DNA of 64,000 bases from Rhizobium lentis (GTDB taxonomy: Bacteria; Pseudomonadota; Alphaproteobacteria; Rhizobiales; Rhizobiaceae): positions 3,559,001-3,623,000 of the forward strand of contig NZ_CP071454.1 of NCBI RefSeq assembly GCF_017352135.1, in the 5' to 3' direction. The notes below the pieces were generated by a model. That model was not told the DNA's origin and searched no databases. It was given only the letters and a program-made list of their open reading frames with translations. Below are positions 35,199 through 54,535 of this stretch, in pieces. Numbering within the stretch: position 1 is the first letter of the stretch; each line of letters starts with the position of its first letter. Position numbers and translations under genes: made by a program.

Positions 35199-36092
35199 AT
35201 GAAAAAGCGGATTCTGTTCACGGGCGGTTCGGGCAAGGCGGGTCGCCATGCCGTGCCATGGCTCGTCAAGTCAGGCTACGAGGTTCACAACCTCGATCTC
35301 GTGCCGCTGGACAGCCCCGGCGTCACCAACCTCATCGCTGACATCACCGACAGCGGTCAGGTCTTCAACGCGCTGTCGATGCACCGCGATTTTCCGGATC
35401 TCGACGCGGGCAGGGGTATGCAGCCCTTCGATGCCGTCGTGCATTTCGCTGCCATCCCCCGCATCCTGATCAAGCCCGACAACGAGACATTCCGCATCAA
35501 CACGATGGGCACCTACAATGTCATCGAGGCGGCGGTGAAGCTCGGTATCCGTAAGATCATCGTCGCGTCGAGCGAGACGACCTACGGCGTCTGCTTTGCC
35601 GAAGGCCATCGCGATTTCCACCAGTTCCCGCTGGAGGAAGATTACGACGTCAATCCAATGGATTCCTACGGCCTTTCCAAGGTGGTCAACGAAAAGACGG
35701 CGCGCGCCTTTGCCGAACGGTCGGGCTTCGACATCTATGCGCTGCGCATCGGCAATGTTATCGAGCCGCACGAATACGAGCGGTTCCCGACCTATTTTGC
35801 CCATCCCGAGATGCGCAAACGAATCGCCTGGAGCTATATCGACGCTCGCGACCTCGGACAGATCTGTCATCTCTGCATCGAGAAGGACGGGCTCGGCTAC
35901 CAGGTCTTCAATGCCGCTAACGATACGGTGTCGGCCAATACACCGTCGAAAGAGCTTGCCAAGCGATTCTTTCCGAACGTGCCTTTTACCCGCGAGATCG
36001 GCGAATACGAGGGGCTGCTCTCCAACCGCAAGATTCGCGAGGTGCTGGGCTTCAAGGAAGAACATGACTGGCGGAAATATGTGAAGGTCTGA
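35199..36092 (+). CDS. NAD(P)-dependent epimerase/dehydratase family protein
   Basis: This 297-residue extended short-chain dehydrogenase/reductase has a nucleotide-binding TGGSGKAG motif (residues 8-15), a catalytic Tyr157-x3-Lys161 (YGLSK), and a Ser/Thr in ASSETTYG at the active-site position. Members act on sugar nucleotides, uronates or similar carbonyl compounds. The pattern is closest to uronate or sugar dehydrogenase-like SDRs, but the substrate is not determined. It stands alone between a small membrane protein gene and tRNA-Trp. Confidence 0.85.
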   Translation: MKKRILFTGGSGKAGRHAVPWLVKSGYEVHNLDLVPLDSPGVTNLIADITDSGQVFNALSMHRDFPDLDAGRGMQPFDAVVHFAAIPRILIKPDNETFRINTMGTYNVIEAAVKLGIRKIIVASSETTYGVCFAEGHRDFHQFPLEEDYDVNPMDSYGLSKVVNEKTARAFAERSGFDIYALRIGNVIEPHEYERFPTYFAHPEMRKRIAWSYIDARDLGQICHLCIEKDGLGYQVFNAANDTVSANTPSKELAKRFFPNVPFTREIGEYEGLLSNRKIREVLGFKEEHDWRKYVKV

Positions 36093-36261
36093 ATGCTCTC
36101 CGGCCGCACGATCGCGAAGCCGGCCGCGCGCAAATTGAGCAGAAGGGCTTTGAAAACCGAAAATCGGGCTTGCCAATCCGCTGCCGCCGTCTTAAAGGGA
36201 GCGCCATGCATTTCAGCAGCGATTTGCGGGTCTTGGCCCGGGCGCTGAAGGATGGGCATGA

Positions 36262-36337
<76 letters not shown>

Positions 36338-36428
36338 TCTTCCTGAAACGGACAGCGCGGCCGTGCTCGCGGCATTCCGGCGGGGATTGATCGGTGGCAA
36401 CTAATTTCGTCAAACTTCGGTTTCCCTC

Positions 36429-36457
36429 TTGTGTATTCGGGAATCGGTGTTTATTTA
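36429..36457 (+). promoter_or_regulatory. Candidate secE-nusG promoter
   Basis: TTGTGT (36429-36434), a 17-base spacer and TATTTA (36452-36457) lie 71 bases before secE. The -35 is a partial match. The genes could also be read through from tRNA-Trp. Confidence 0.4.
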
Positions 36458-36528
36458 GGGTTCAACAGACACGCGGTGCGTGGGGCTGATAGTTTCAGCT
36501 TTACGCGCCGTAATTGCGTGGGCAGTCG

Positions 36529-36729
36529 ATGGCATCCAAATCCAATCCATTTGCGTTTCTGCAGCAAGTGCGCTCCGAGACGTCCAAGGTCACATGGCCG
36601 TCGCGCCGCGAGACGATGATCTCCACGGTTATGGTTCTTGTGATGGTGGTTTTCGCCGCGCTGTTTTTCTTTGCCGCTGACCAGCTGATTGGCTGGGCTC
36701 TGAGCTTCGTGCTGAATACCGGCAACTGA
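36529..36729 (+). CDS. secE: Preprotein translocase subunit SecE
   Basis: This 66-residue small subunit of the SecYEG channel is of the single-span type, with the amphipathic helix and conserved VRSETSKVTWPSRRET region followed by one membrane helix (about 38-60). I chose ATG 36529 (MASKSNPFAF) over the in-frame TTG at 36514 because the family starts there. nusG follows after 17 bases. Confidence 0.94.
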   Translation: MASKSNPFAFLQQVRSETSKVTWPSRRETMISTVMVLVMVVFAALFFFAADQLIGWALSFVLNTGN

Positions 36730-36746
36730 TACGGGTGGAGATGAAA

Positions 36747-37277
36747 ATGGCGGCACGTTGGTACATCGTCCACGCGTATTCGAATTTTGAAAAGAAGGTG
36801 GCTGAAGACATCGAGAACAAGGCTCGCCAGAAGGGGCTTGAGCATCTGTTCGAGAAGATCCTTGTGCCGACCGAAAAGGTTGTGGAAGTGCGTCGCGGCC
36901 GCAAGGTCGACAGCGAGCGCAAGTTCTTCCCGGGCTATGTCCTGGTCCGCGCCAATCTGACGGACGAGGCCTATCACCTGATCAAGAATACCCCGAAGGT
37001 TACGGGGTTCCTTGGTTCCGACAACAAGCCCGTTCCGATTCCGGATTATGAAGCCGAGCGCATTCTCGGCCAGGTTCAGGAAGGTGTCGAGCGGCCGAAG
37101 GCTTCCGTTACCTTCGAGATCGGCGAGCAGGTCCGCGTTTCCGACGGCCCCTTTGCCTCGTTCAACGGCACGGTTCAGGATGTGGACGAGGAACGTTCGC
37201 GCCTGAAGGTGGAGGTGTCGATCTTCGGCCGCGCAACGCCGGTCGAATTGGAATACGCGCAGGTCGAGAAGGTCTGA
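36747..37277 (+). CDS. nusG: Transcription termination/antitermination factor NusG
   Basis: NusG binds RNA polymerase, speeds elongation, and links it to Rho or ribosomes. The 176-residue protein has an N-terminal NGN domain (WYIVHAYSNFEKKV to about 115) and a C-terminal KOW domain (about 125-176, with DGPFASFNGTV). In-frame starts also exist at 36735 (GTG) and 36741 (ATG); I chose ATG 36747 because GGTGGAG then lies at the right distance. Confidence 0.95.
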   Translation: MAARWYIVHAYSNFEKKVAEDIENKARQKGLEHLFEKILVPTEKVVEVRRGRKVDSERKFFPGYVLVRANLTDEAYHLIKNTPKVTGFLGSDNKPVPIPDYEAERILGQVQEGVERPKASVTFEIGEQVRVSDGPFASFNGTVQDVDEERSRLKVEVSIFGRATPVELEYAQVEKV

Positions 37278-37453
37278 TTGCGAGAGTTTGGAAGCCGGCC
37301 TTGCGGCCTGTTTCCCGCGGACCTTGTCCGCACCCGCGTGGAAGGTGAGGGGTCTTAGCCGGGCCCTAATGATCCGCACCACGCAACCGCAGCCGCCGGA
37401 GCGATCCGGCATCACGGGCCGGGCGACCGGCCGTTCATGAAAGGCAGAGAGAT
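37278..37453 (+). promoter_or_regulatory. rplK leader, possible L1 target
   Basis: This 176-base leader before rplK contains small stems, among them perfect GCGGAC (37318-37323) / GTCCGC (37327-37332). In bacteria L1 represses rplK-rplA by binding the L11 leader; whether this leader carries the L1 site is inference. Confidence 0.35.
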
Positions 37454-37885
37454 ATGGCTAAGAAAGTTGCAGGCCAGCTCAAGCTTCAGGTCAAGGCAGG
37501 ATCGGCAAACCCGTCCCCGCCGATTGGTCCGGCGCTTGGTCAGCGTGGCATTAACATCATGGAATTCTGCAAGGCGTTCAATGCCGCCACGCAGGAAATG
37601 GAAAAGGGTATGCCGATTCCGGTCGTCATCACCTATTACCAGGACAAGTCCTTCACCTTCGCGATGAAGCAGCCTCCGGTCAGCTACTGGCTGAAGAAGG
37701 AAGCGAAGATCACGTCCGGTTCCAAGACGCCCGGCAAGGGCGCAAAGGCTGGTACCCTCACCAAGGCTCAGATCAAGACGATCGCCGAAGCCAAGATGAA
37801 GGACCTGAACGCAGCAGATATCGAAGGTGCAATGGCGATGATCGAGGGCTCTGCCCGCGCCATGGGCCTGGAAGTGGTGGGTTAA
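37454..37885 (+). CDS. rplK: 50S ribosomal protein L11
   Basis: L11 forms the GTPase-associated centre with 23S rRNA and L10/L12 and is needed for RelA response. The 143-residue protein shows the N-terminal [22 protein letters not shown] segment around residue 20-40 (the hinge and thiostrepton-site prolines are present) and the RNA-binding C-terminal half with [10 protein letters not shown]. rplA begins four bases after its stop, so the pair is tightly coupled. Confidence 0.98.
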   Translation: MAKKVAGQLKLQVKAGSANPSPPIGPALGQRGINIMEFCKAFNAATQEMEKGMPIPVVITYYQDKSFTFAMKQPPVSYWLKKEAKITSGSKTPGKGAKAGTLTKAQIKTIAEAKMKDLNAADIEGAMAMIEGSARAMGLEVVG

Positions 37886-37889
37886 GACC

Positions 37890-38591
37890 ATGGCAGGCAA
37901 GCGCACTCAGAAGATCAACGAAGGTGTTGATCCGACCAAGCTCTACGCTCTGACGACCGCCATCGGCATGGTCAAGGAACGGGCTGTCGCCAAGTTCGAC
38001 GAAACCATCGAAGTCTCGATGAACCTCGGCGTTGACCCGCGCCATGCGGACCAGATGGTTCGCGGCGTCGTCAACCTGCCGAACGGCACCGGCCGTACGG
38101 TTCGCGTCGCGGTCTTTGCTCGTGGCGCCAAGGCTGATGAAGCCAAGGCTGCCGGTGCCGATGTTGTCGGCGCCGAAGACCTCGTCGAAATCGTCCAGGG
38201 CGGCAAGATCGAATTCGATCGCTGCATCGCTACCCCCGACATGATGCCGCTCGTCGGTCGTCTCGGTAAGGTTCTCGGCCCGCGCGGCATGATGCCGAAC
38301 CCGAAGGTCGGCACCGTCACCATGGATGTTGCCGGCGCCGTCAAGGCGTCCAAGGGCGGTGCTGTCGAGTTCCGCGTCGAGAAGGCTGGTATCGTCCATG
38401 CCGGTATCGGCAAGGCTTCCTTCGACGCCAAGGCTCTGGAGGAAAACATCCGTGCCTTCGCCGACGCCGTCATCAAGGCGAAGCCAGCTGGCGCCAAGGG
38501 CAACTACGTCAAGCGCGTGGCGATTTCCTCGACCATGGGCCCGGGCGTCAAGATCGAAGTCGGCTCGGTCACCGCAGCTCCGACTGCATAA
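37890..38591 (+). CDS. rplA: 50S ribosomal protein L1
   Basis: This 233-residue protein of the mobile L1 stalk, which helps release deacylated tRNA from the E site, carries the conserved [10 protein letters not shown] block around residue 130. It usually represses its own operon by binding mRNA. It starts four bases behind rplK and is followed by a structured 331-base gap before rplJ. Confidence 0.97.
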   Translation: MAGKRTQKINEGVDPTKLYALTTAIGMVKERAVAKFDETIEVSMNLGVDPRHADQMVRGVVNLPNGTGRTVRVAVFARGAKADEAKAAGADVVGAEDLVEIVQGGKIEFDRCIATPDMMPLVGRLGKVLGPRGMMPNPKVGTVTMDVAGAVKASKGGAVEFRVEKAGIVHAGIGKASFDAKALEENIRAFADAVIKAKPAGAKGNYVKRVAISSTMGPGVKIEVGSVTAAPTA

Positions 38592-38922
38592 GTTTATCGC
38601 CGGGCTTTCGCCTGGTGAATTGAATTTCCGGCCTCGCAAGGGGCCGGAATATTCCGGAGAAATCCGGAATCCTGTCCGAGATTGCAGGTGGTTTTCCCTT
38701 AATCACTTGGCCTGCATGAGACGGGTAAGACCCGAATTGCATGAAGTTCGCTTCTCGTAACTCGGTTCGAGCCTTGGATGCCTTGTGCCTCTTTAGCCTT
38801 GATTGGCGCGGAGCGCGAGGGGACAGGATCCTCAAGCGTCGCTTGGGATCTCTTTTGATCCCGGGAGGCAAAAGGCAACCCGGTGGGTCCGTTCAAATGG
38901 TCCCGCCAACTGGAGATAGGCA
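38592..38922 (+). promoter_or_regulatory. rplJ leader with several hairpins
   Basis: These 331 bases contain three clear stems: TTCCGGCC/GGCCGGAA (38626-38649), ATTCCGGA-GAAA-TCCGGAAT (38651-38670) and GGGATC/GATCCC (38845-38862). No ORF is supported. In other bacteria the L10-L12 complex binds the rplJ leader to repress translation; position and structure fit, but the exact site is not proven. The second stem has no T-run and may be a partial terminator after rplA. Confidence 0.5.
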
Positions 38923-39441
38923 GTGGAAAGAGCGGAAAAACGCGAATTCGTCACGGAACTGAACGAAGTCTTCAAGGCTTCGGGCTCGGTTGTCGTGGCC
39001 CACTATGCTGGTGCTACAGTCGCACAGATGAACGATTTTCGTTCGAAGATGCGCGCTGCTGGCGGCGCCGTCAAAGTCGCGAAGAACCGCCTGGCCAAAA
39101 TTGCCCTTCAGGGTACGGAAGCGGAAGGGATTTCCAATCTCTTCAAGGGTCAGACCCTCATTGCTTACAGCAATGATCCGATCACCGCTCCGAAGGTCGT
39201 CATGGATTTCGCCAAGACCAACGACAAGATCGTGGTTCTCGGCGGCGCCATGGGCACGACAACGCTGAACGCCGAAGGTGTCAAGTCGCTTGCGACCCTG
39301 CCTTCGCTGGACGAACTGCGTGCGAAGCTGCTGGGCATGATCCAGACTCCGGCTACCCGCATCGCAGGCGTTGTTGCAGCACCGGCAAGCCAGCTTGCTC
39401 GCGTGTTCTCGGCCTACGCCAAGAAGGACGAAGCCGCTTAA
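38923..39441 (+). CDS. rplJ: 50S ribosomal protein L10
   Basis: L10 anchors the L7/L12 dimers to the ribosome stalk. The 172-residue protein starts with GTG at 38923 ([13 protein letters not shown]), with GGAGATAGG just upstream. The N-terminal rRNA/L11 binding domain and the C-terminal helix ([17 protein letters not shown]) that carries L12 are both present. rplL follows after 55 bases. Confidence 0.96.
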   Translation: MERAEKREFVTELNEVFKASGSVVVAHYAGATVAQMNDFRSKMRAAGGAVKVAKNRLAKIALQGTEAEGISNLFKGQTLIAYSNDPITAPKVVMDFAKTNDKIVVLGGAMGTTTLNAEGVKSLATLPSLDELRAKLLGMIQTPATRIAGVVAAPASQLARVFSAYAKKDEAA

Positions 39442-39496
39442 GGCGGTTTTTCGCTGTACATACTCAACAGTTCGAACCGAACAAAGGAACTAGAAA

Positions 39497-39880
<384 letters not shown>

Positions 39881-39894
39881 TCTTGGACTGCTCT

Positions 39895-39920
39895 TGGGAG
39901 GCGGTATTTACTGCCTCCCA
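39895..39920 (+). terminator. Attenuator-like hairpin after rplL
   Basis: TGGGAGGC (39895-39902) pairs perfectly with GCCTCCCA (39913-39920). T-rich TTTGCCGTTTTTC follows, but the T-run is broken. It probably lowers read-through from rplJL into rpoBC, the place of the known attenuator in E. coli. Confidence 0.6.
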
Positions 39921-39940
39921 TTTGCCGTTTTTCTGAACGA

Positions 39941-39978
39941 ATTACCCAAAAGCCGCGTCAAAACGGCTTTTGGGTAAT
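39941..39978 (+). other. Perfect 15-bp hairpin between rplL and rpoB
   Basis: ATTACCCAAAAGCCG (39941-39955) pairs with CGGCTTTTGGGTAAT (39964-39978) around an 8-base loop, with no T-run after it. Length, perfection and place fit an RNase III cleavage site like the one in E. coli rplL-rpoB; this is inference. Confidence 0.6.
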
Positions 39979-40141
39979 GGGTTCTTCAAGAGGATAGTCT
40001 CGCACCGAGGGCAGCACAGCAATCCGAGCTGAGCGTTTTCGGGAGTCGGACGAGATTGAACTACTCATTGATTGACGGGATCGACTGGCCATCGGCTCCC
40101 GTCCGTTGCAGGCCCGGGTGCAAGATTTTGAAGGAGCGACG

Positions 40142-44281
<4,140 letters not shown>

Positions 44282-44469
44282 ACATTGATAGGGCGTGCGC
44301 TGCCGATGCGGCGCACGCCGGTCCCGCCGGACGCCGCATCCATGTCGGCCCGGAAGGGAAGTTTCGCCGCATCTTGCGGTTATTCTCGTTTAAGCGAGGG
44401 GGCGGCTCCCGGGAAATTGCCGCTGACCATCGCATTTTGAGGGCGCTTTAGCCCATGAAGGAGACAGGC
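44282..44469. other. rpoB-rpoC spacer
   Basis: These 188 bases are longer than usual between the two genes. They are GC-rich at first (GGCGCACGCC...GGCGGC region), then A/T-richer around 44385. No terminator with a T-run is seen, so the genes should be co-transcribed. Confidence 0.45.
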
Positions 44470-48678
<4,209 letters not shown>

Positions 48679-48703
48679 TCCGCGGCTGAAGTCCACGAAT
48701 TGA

Positions 48704-48736
48704 AAAACCGCCCGGAGCAATCCGGGCGGTTTTCGT
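48704..48736 (+). terminator. Intrinsic terminator of rpoBC
   Basis: AAAACCGCCCGGA (48704-48716) pairs perfectly with TCCGGGCGGTTTT (48721-48733) around a GCAA tetraloop, followed by CGTTTCTG. With its flanking A-run it can also end the minus-strand gene that stops at 48804. Confidence 0.92.
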
Positions 48737-48803
48737 TTCTGTTCTTCGCTGATTGATCGGGGAGGGCGGGCGTTGCCGCCTGGCTTCGCGCCGATTGTTC
48801 CCG

Positions 48804-49097
48804 TCAGTTGAAGCGAATAATCGCGACCTCGCCGTCGACCGCGCCCTGATAGGCCGAGGCATGCGGCTCTTCGGCCGGAATCTCGGTCAGCATGCCGATC
48901 TGGTCGAGATCGGCCTCGATGAAGCCCTCCTCGGCCAGGGCGTTCAAGGCCTCGCGTACGGCCGTGTCGTCGTCGGGCGCTTTCAGCATGATGTGCAGGT
49001 CGATGCCTTCGCTGGAATCGGACTCATAGCCTTTGCCGATGATGATGAAGATCATCGGCCCGTCGAAGTTGTTGTCGTTATCCGGTGTCGTGATCAT
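48804..49097 (-). CDS. Small acidic conserved protein of unknown function
   Basis: This 97-residue protein starts at ATG 49097 (MITTPDNDNNFDGPMIF), with AAGGACAGG a few bases upstream. It is acidic, with alternating beta and helix segments and no cysteine or signal peptide. I recall similar unnamed proteins in rhizobia beside rpoC, but no function. It is convergent with rpoBC and shares its terminator. Confidence 0.65.
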   Translation of the reverse strand: MITTPDNDNNFDGPMIFIIIGKGYESDSSEGIDLHIMLKAPDDDTAVREALNALAEEGFIEADLDQIGMLTEIPAEEPHASAYQGAVDGEVAIIRFN

Positions 49098-49596
49098 CGC
49101 CTGTCCTTCGGCTTCGTGACGATTCGATCGCTCGAATCCTGCTATCTGGGCTTAACGCCGCAATTGCTGATTCCTTAACTGCTTTTGCTGCAATGCCCAA
49201 GTTTTTATCTTGGCGCATGGCCGCGATTTCGTCTAGGAGGGCGAAAACAGGGCGTCTGGCCCGCATATCAAGGCGATGCGGACAAGTTTATTTCTTAACC
49301 GGCCTTGACGAGAGGGGTGGAAACCAGTAGTACCCCGCCCATCAGATCCCATGTGAGGCTTGGCTTTTCGGGGCGACGCGCCCTGAAGTTCACCTCAAAC
49401 AAGGTTCTAAACGCACGTTGAAGTCATGATGCTGCACGCATGACGCATGGTTTCATGCGTCCTCTGCTCCTAGTGGTCCATCTGCGGAAGCGGATCGGGC
49501 CATATTTTGCGCATTGACGGAAAGCGTGCGTCATTGCCGGAGACGGCTCGAGTTCAAGCCCGCAAGGGTACTGAGATAAACGTAAGGGATGGTTGA
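49098..49596 (+). promoter_or_regulatory. Upstream region and leader of the str operon
   Basis: These 499 bases before rpsL have no supported ORF. A candidate promoter is CTTGACG with its -35 at 49305-49310, a 17-base spacer and TAGTAC (49328-49333); the -10 is poor. A perfect 8-bp stem ACGCATGA (49436-49443) / TCATGCGT (49453-49460) lies in the putative leader. Confidence 0.35.
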
Positions 49597-49968
49597 ATGC
49601 CTACCGTAAACCAGCTGATCCGCAAGCCTCGCCAGGCGAACGTAAAGCGTAATAAGGTTCCCGCACTCCAGGAGAACCCGCAGAAGCGCGGCGTTTGCAC
49701 GCGCGTCTACACGACGACGCCGAAGAAGCCGAACTCGGCTCTGCGTAAGGTCGCAAAGATCCGCCTGACCAACGGCTTCGAAGTCATTGGTTACATCCCC
49801 GGCGAAGGTCATAACCTTCAGGAGCACTCCGTGGTCATGATCCGCGGCGGCCGCGTCAAGGACCTTCCGGGTGTTCGTTACCACATCATCCGCGGCGTTC
49901 TCGATACCCAGGGTGTCAAGAACCGCAAGCAGCGTCGCTCCAAGTACGGTGCGAAGCGTCCGAAGTAA
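49597..49968 (+). CDS. rpsL: 30S ribosomal protein S12
   Basis: This 123-residue protein at the decoding centre controls translational accuracy. The streptomycin-related block [15 protein letters not shown] carries unchanged Lys residues at the classical resistance position, so a streptomycin-sensitive form is expected. It is the first gene of the str operon rpsL-rpsG-fusA-tuf. Confidence 0.98.
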   Translation: MPTVNQLIRKPRQANVKRNKVPALQENPQKRGVCTRVYTTTPKKPNSALRKVAKIRLTNGFEVIGYIPGEGHNLQEHSVVMIRGGRVKDLPGVRYHIIRGVLDTQGVKNRKQRRSKYGAKRPK

Positions 49969-50015
49969 TTCGGGTTTTGAAAATCCGGCGCTGCGCGAGG
50001 TCCTCCGCGTGATGA

Positions 50016-50516
<501 letters not shown>

Positions 50517-50545
50517 TTCCGAACGGTATCGAAAGGCAGTCCACA

Positions 50546-52645
50546 ATGGCTCGCGAATATAAGATCGAAGACTACCGCAATTTCGGTATCATGGCGCATA
50601 TCGACGCCGGCAAGACCACGACCACCGAGCGTATCCTTTACTACACCGGCAAGTCGCACAAGATCGGCGAGGTCCACGACGGCGCAGCCACCATGGACTG
50701 GATGGAGCAGGAGCAGGAGCGTGGCATCACGATCACCTCCGCTGCCACCACGACCTTCTGGAAGGGCCGTGACGGCAAGATGCGCCGCTTCAACATCATT
50801 GACACTCCCGGCCACGTCGACTTCACCATCGAAGTCGAGCGTTCGCTGCGCGTTCTCGACGGCGCTATCGCGCTGCTCGATGCCAACGCCGGCGTTGAGC
50901 CGCAGACGGAAACCGTCTGGCGTCAGGCCGAGAAGTACAATGTTCCGCGCATGATCTTCTGCAACAAGATGGACAAGACCGGCGCTGACTTCTACCGCTC
51001 CGTCGAGATGATCAAGACCCGTCTCGGTGCGACCGCCGTCGTCATGCAGCTGCCGATCGGCGCTGAAAGCGACTTCAAGGGCGTTGTCGATCTCGTCGAG
51101 ATGAACGCCCTGATCTGGCGCGATGAATCGCTCGGCGCCCAGTGGGACGTCGTCGAGATCCCGGAAGACCTGAAGGCCAAGGCTGAAGAATATCGCGAAA
51201 AGCTGATCGAGACGGTTGTCGAGATCGACGAAGCGGCGATGGAAGCCTATCTCGAAGGCAACATGCCCGACAACGACAAGATCCGCGAACTCGTTCGCCG
51301 CGGCACCATTGACGTCAAGTTCCATCCGATGTTCTGCGGCACCGCCTTCAAGAACAAGGGCGTCCAGCCGCTGCTCGACGCCGTCGTCGACTACCTGCCG
51401 TCGCCGCTCGACATTCCCGCGATCAAGGGCATCGACTTCAAGACCGAAGCCGATATCGAGCGTCATGCAGACGACGCCGAGCCGCTTTCGATGCTGGCCT
51501 TCAAGATCATGAACGACCCCTTCGTCGGTTCGCTCACCTTCGCCCGCATCTATTCCGGCAAGCTCGAGAAGGGCTCTTCGGTTCTGAACACGGTCAAGGA
51601 CAAGCGCGAGCGCGTCGGCCGCATGCTGCAGATGCATTCCAACTCGCGTGAAGACATCGAAGAAGCCTTCGCAGGCGACATCGTTGCTCTCGCCGGCCTC
51701 AAGGAAACCACCACTGGCGATACGCTCTGCGATCCGCTGAAGCCGGTTATCCTCGAGCGCATGGAATTCCCCGAGCCGGTCATTCAGATCGCCATCGAGC
51801 CGAAGTCCAAGGGCGACCAGGAAAAGATGGGCCTCGCGCTCAACCGTCTGGCAGCTGAAGACCCGTCCTTCCGTGTGAAGACGGATCAGGAATCCGGCCA
51901 GACGATCATCGCCGGCATGGGCGAACTGCACCTCGACATCATCGTCGACCGTATGCGTCGCGAATTCAAGGTCGAAGCAAACGTCGGTGCGCCGCAGGTT
52001 GCTTACCGCGAAACGATTACGCGCCAGACCGAAGAAGACTACACGCACAAGAAGCAGACCGGTGGTACCGGCCAGTTCGCGCGCGTCAAGATCATCTTCG
52101 AACCGAACCCGGAAGGCGAAGACTTCAAGTTCGAATCCAAGATCGTCGGCGGTGCTGTTCCGAAGGAATATATCCCCGGCGTTCAGAAGGGGATCGAAAG
52201 CGTTCTGTCTTCCGGTCCGCTGGCTGGCTTCCCGATGCTCGGCGTCAAGGCGACGCTGGTCGACGGCGCCTTCCATGACGTCGACTCCTCGGTCCTGGCA
52301 TTCGAAATCGCCTCCCGCGCTTGCTTCCGTGAAGCAGCCAAGAAGGCCGGTGCTCAGCTCCTCGAGCCGATGATGAAGGTCGAAGTCGTCACCCCGGAAG
52401 ATTACGTCGGTGACGTTATCGGCGACCTCAACTCCCGCCGTGGCCAGATCCAGGGCCAGGAAAGCCGTGGTATCGCGGTTGTCATCAGCGCCAACGTTCC
52501 GCTGGCGAACATGTTCAAGTACGTCGACAACCTGCGCTCCATGTCGCAGGGCCGCGCTCAGTACACGATGACCTTCGATCACTATGCGCCGGTTCCGTCG
52601 AACGTCGCGACCGAAATCCAGGCAAAGTATTCCGGTCAGAAGTGA
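50546..52645 (+). CDS. fusA: Elongation factor G
   Basis: This GTPase drives translocation of tRNA and mRNA on the ribosome. The 699-residue protein has all five domains. P-loop [13 protein letters not shown] is near residue 17-29, switch II is DTPGHVDF and NKMDKTGAD is the base-recognition motif. The C-terminal RGQIQGQES segment of domain IV/V is present. It is of standard length and lies 68 bases before tuf2. Confidence 0.98.
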   Translation: MAREYKIEDYRNFGIMAHIDAGKTTTTERILYYTGKSHKIGEVHDGAATMDWMEQEQERGITITSAATTTFWKGRDGKMRRFNIIDTPGHVDFTIEVERSLRVLDGAIALLDANAGVEPQTETVWRQAEKYNVPRMIFCNKMDKTGADFYRSVEMIKTRLGATAVVMQLPIGAESDFKGVVDLVEMNALIWRDESLGAQWDVVEIPEDLKAKAEEYREKLIETVVEIDEAAMEAYLEGNMPDNDKIRELVRRGTIDVKFHPMFCGTAFKNKGVQPLLDAVVDYLPSPLDIPAIKGIDFKTEADIERHADDAEPLSMLAFKIMNDPFVGSLTFARIYSGKLEKGSSVLNTVKDKRERVGRMLQMHSNSREDIEEAFAGDIVALAGLKETTTGDTLCDPLKPVILERMEFPEPVIQIAIEPKSKGDQEKMGLALNRLAAEDPSFRVKTDQESGQTIIAGMGELHLDIIVDRMRREFKVEANVGAPQVAYRETITRQTEEDYTHKKQTGGTGQFARVKIIFEPNPEGEDFKFESKIVGGAVPKEYIPGVQKGIESVLSSGPLAGFPMLGVKATLVDGAFHDVDSSVLAFEIASRACFREAAKKAGAQLLEPMMKVEVVTPEDYVGDVIGDLNSRRGQIQGQESRGIAVVISANVPLANMFKYVDNLRSMSQGRAQYTMTFDHYAPVPSNVATEIQAKYSGQK

Positions 52646-52713
52646 CCGGAATACCAATTGACCGATAACAAGAATTAGATCCCCTCGGGGGCTAGAAAAA
52701 CGGAGAGCCGAAA

Positions 52714-53889
52714 ATGGCAAAGAGTAAGTTTGAGCGCAACAAGCCGCACGTCAACATCGGCACGATCGGCCACGTTGACCACGGCAAGACGTCTCTGACG
52801 GCAGCGATCACGAAGTACTTCGGTGAGTTCAAGGCGTACGACCAGATCGACGCGGCTCCGGAAGAGAAGGCGCGCGGCATCACGATCTCGACGGCGCACG
52901 TTGAGTATGAGACGCCGAACCGCCACTACGCGCACGTCGACTGCCCCGGCCACGCCGACTACGTGAAGAACATGATCACCGGTGCCGCACAGATGGACGG
53001 CGCGATCCTGGTTTGCTCGGCTGCCGACGGCCCGATGCCGCAGACGCGCGAGCACATTCTGCTGGCCCGCCAGGTCGGCGTTCCGGCGATCGTTGTGTTC
53101 CTGAACAAGGTCGACCAGGTTGACGACGCCGAGCTTCTCGAGCTGGTCGAGCTCGAAGTTCGCGAACTGCTGTCGTCCTACGACTTCCCGGGCGACGACA
53201 TCCCGGTCGTCAAGGGTTCGGCACTTGCCGCTCTTGAAGATTCCGACAAGAAGATCGGCGAAGACGCGATCCGCGAGCTGATGGCAGCGGTCGACTCCTA
53301 CATCCCGACGCCTGAGCGTCCGATCGACCAGCCGTTCCTGATGCCGATCGAAGACGTGTTCTCGATCTCGGGCCGCGGTACGGTTGTGACCGGCCGCGTC
53401 GAGCGTGGCATTGTCAAGGTTGGCGAAGAAGTCGAGATCGTCGGCATCCGTCCGACCTCGAAGACGACGGTGACCGGCGTTGAAATGTTCCGCAAGCTGC
53501 TCGATCAGGGCCAGGCGGGCGACAACATCGGCGCGCTGATCCGCGGTGTGAACCGTGACGGCGTCGAGCGTGGCCAGATCCTGTGCAAGCCGGGTTCGGT
53601 CAAGCCGCACAAGAAGTTCATGGCAGAAGCCTACATCCTGACGAAGGAAGAGGGCGGCCGTCATACGCCGTTCTTCACCAACTACCGTCCGCAGTTCTAC
53701 TTCCGCACGACCGACGTTACCGGCATCGTGACGCTGCCGGAAGGCACGGAAATGGTTATGCCGGGCGACAACGTCACGGTTGCCGTCGAGCTGATCGTTC
53801 CGATCGCGATGGAAGAAAAGCTGCGCTTCGCTATCCGCGAAGGCGGCCGCACCGTCGGCGCCGGTATCGTTGCTTCGATCGTCGAGTAA
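52714..53889 (+). CDS. tuf: Elongation factor Tu (copy 2)
   Basis: The product is the same 391-residue protein as copy 1 at 33516. By eye the genes differ at three third-codon positions (53142, 53841 and 53874), while the flanks differ from the first base outside the coding region. It stands in the usual str operon place after fusA. Two copies are normal in proteobacteria, and such identity is usually kept by gene conversion. Confidence 0.98.
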   Translation: MAKSKFERNKPHVNIGTIGHVDHGKTSLTAAITKYFGEFKAYDQIDAAPEEKARGITISTAHVEYETPNRHYAHVDCPGHADYVKNMITGAAQMDGAILVCSAADGPMPQTREHILLARQVGVPAIVVFLNKVDQVDDAELLELVELEVRELLSSYDFPGDDIPVVKGSALAALEDSDKKIGEDAIRELMAAVDSYIPTPERPIDQPFLMPIEDVFSISGRGTVVTGRVERGIVKVGEEVEIVGIRPTSKTTVTGVEMFRKLLDQGQAGDNIGALIRGVNRDGVERGQILCKPGSVKPHKKFMAEAYILTKEEGGRHTPFFTNYRPQFYFRTTDVTGIVTLPEGTEMVMPGDNVTVAVELIVPIAMEEKLRFAIREGGRTVGAGIVASIVE

Positions 53890-54193
53890 TTCCTTCGGCC
53901 GCTCCGGTGGGGCGGCCGATTCGATGACATTATTATGAAGCAAGCGGTGTAAGCCGCTTGCTTATGACACAGAAATATAGCAAATGGCGCGCGAGCGCGA
54001 TTTGCGTACCGCTTCGGATGACGAGGCGGCGACTACACAAACAATAAGGTGGGCTAGAAGGCCCTGAAGACTGGATAGGATGCCGCTGTCGGCGCCCTCT
54101 CGATCTTTGAAACCGGTGGTCCGCCTTAGGAAGAAAGAACAACCTGTGTCTTGTCCAAAGACATGTGGAAAACAAACACAAGGATAACGTCGA
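53890..54193 (+). promoter_or_regulatory. tuf2-rpsJ spacer with two hairpins, S10 operon leader
   Basis: These 304 bases are without ORF. TCGGCCGC (53895-53902) pairs with GCGGCCGA (53912-53919), and AAGCAAGCGG (53938-53947) with CCGCTTGCTT (53954-53963), both perfect. Neither has a long T-run. They probably end or process the str mRNA. The rest is the S10 leader, where L4 regulates in E. coli; an equivalent here is unproven. Confidence 0.5.
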
Positions 54194-54502
54194 ATGAACG
54201 GCCAAAATATCCGCATTCGCCTGAAGGCGTTCGATCACCGGATTCTCGATGCTTCCACGCGCGAGATCGTGTCGACGGCGAAGCGCACCGGTGCAAGCGT
54301 CCGGGGCCCCGTTCCGCTTCCGACCCGCATCGAGAAGTTTACGGTCAACCGGTCCCCGCACATCGACAAGAAGAGCCGCGAACAGTTCGAGATGCGCACG
54401 CATAAGCGCCTTCTCGACATCGTAGACCCGACCCCGCAGACGGTAGACGCGCTGATGAAGCTCGATCTCGCCGCCGGTGTCGATGTTGAGATCAAGCTCT
54501 GA
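54194..54502 (+). CDS. rpsJ: 30S ribosomal protein S10
   Basis: S10 is a 30S head protein that also acts as NusE, binding NusB in antitermination and NusG in coupling. The 102-residue protein begins [16 protein letters not shown] and carries the conserved loop RGPVPLPTR near residue 37-45. It is the first gene of the S10 operon; rplC follows after 33 bases. Confidence 0.98.
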   Translation: MNGQNIRIRLKAFDHRILDASTREIVSTAKRTGASVRGPVPLPTRIEKFTVNRSPHIDKKSREQFEMRTHKRLLDIVDPTPQTVDALMKLDLAAGVDVEIKL

Positions 54503-54535
54503 GCTTGCTCGAGCTGAGTTGGAAGGATTGAACCG

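Noticed and set aside
49078..49266. 62-codon minus-strand frame upstream of the small acidic protein
   Set aside because: It overlaps the start and ribosome binding site of the better-supported gene at 48804-49097.
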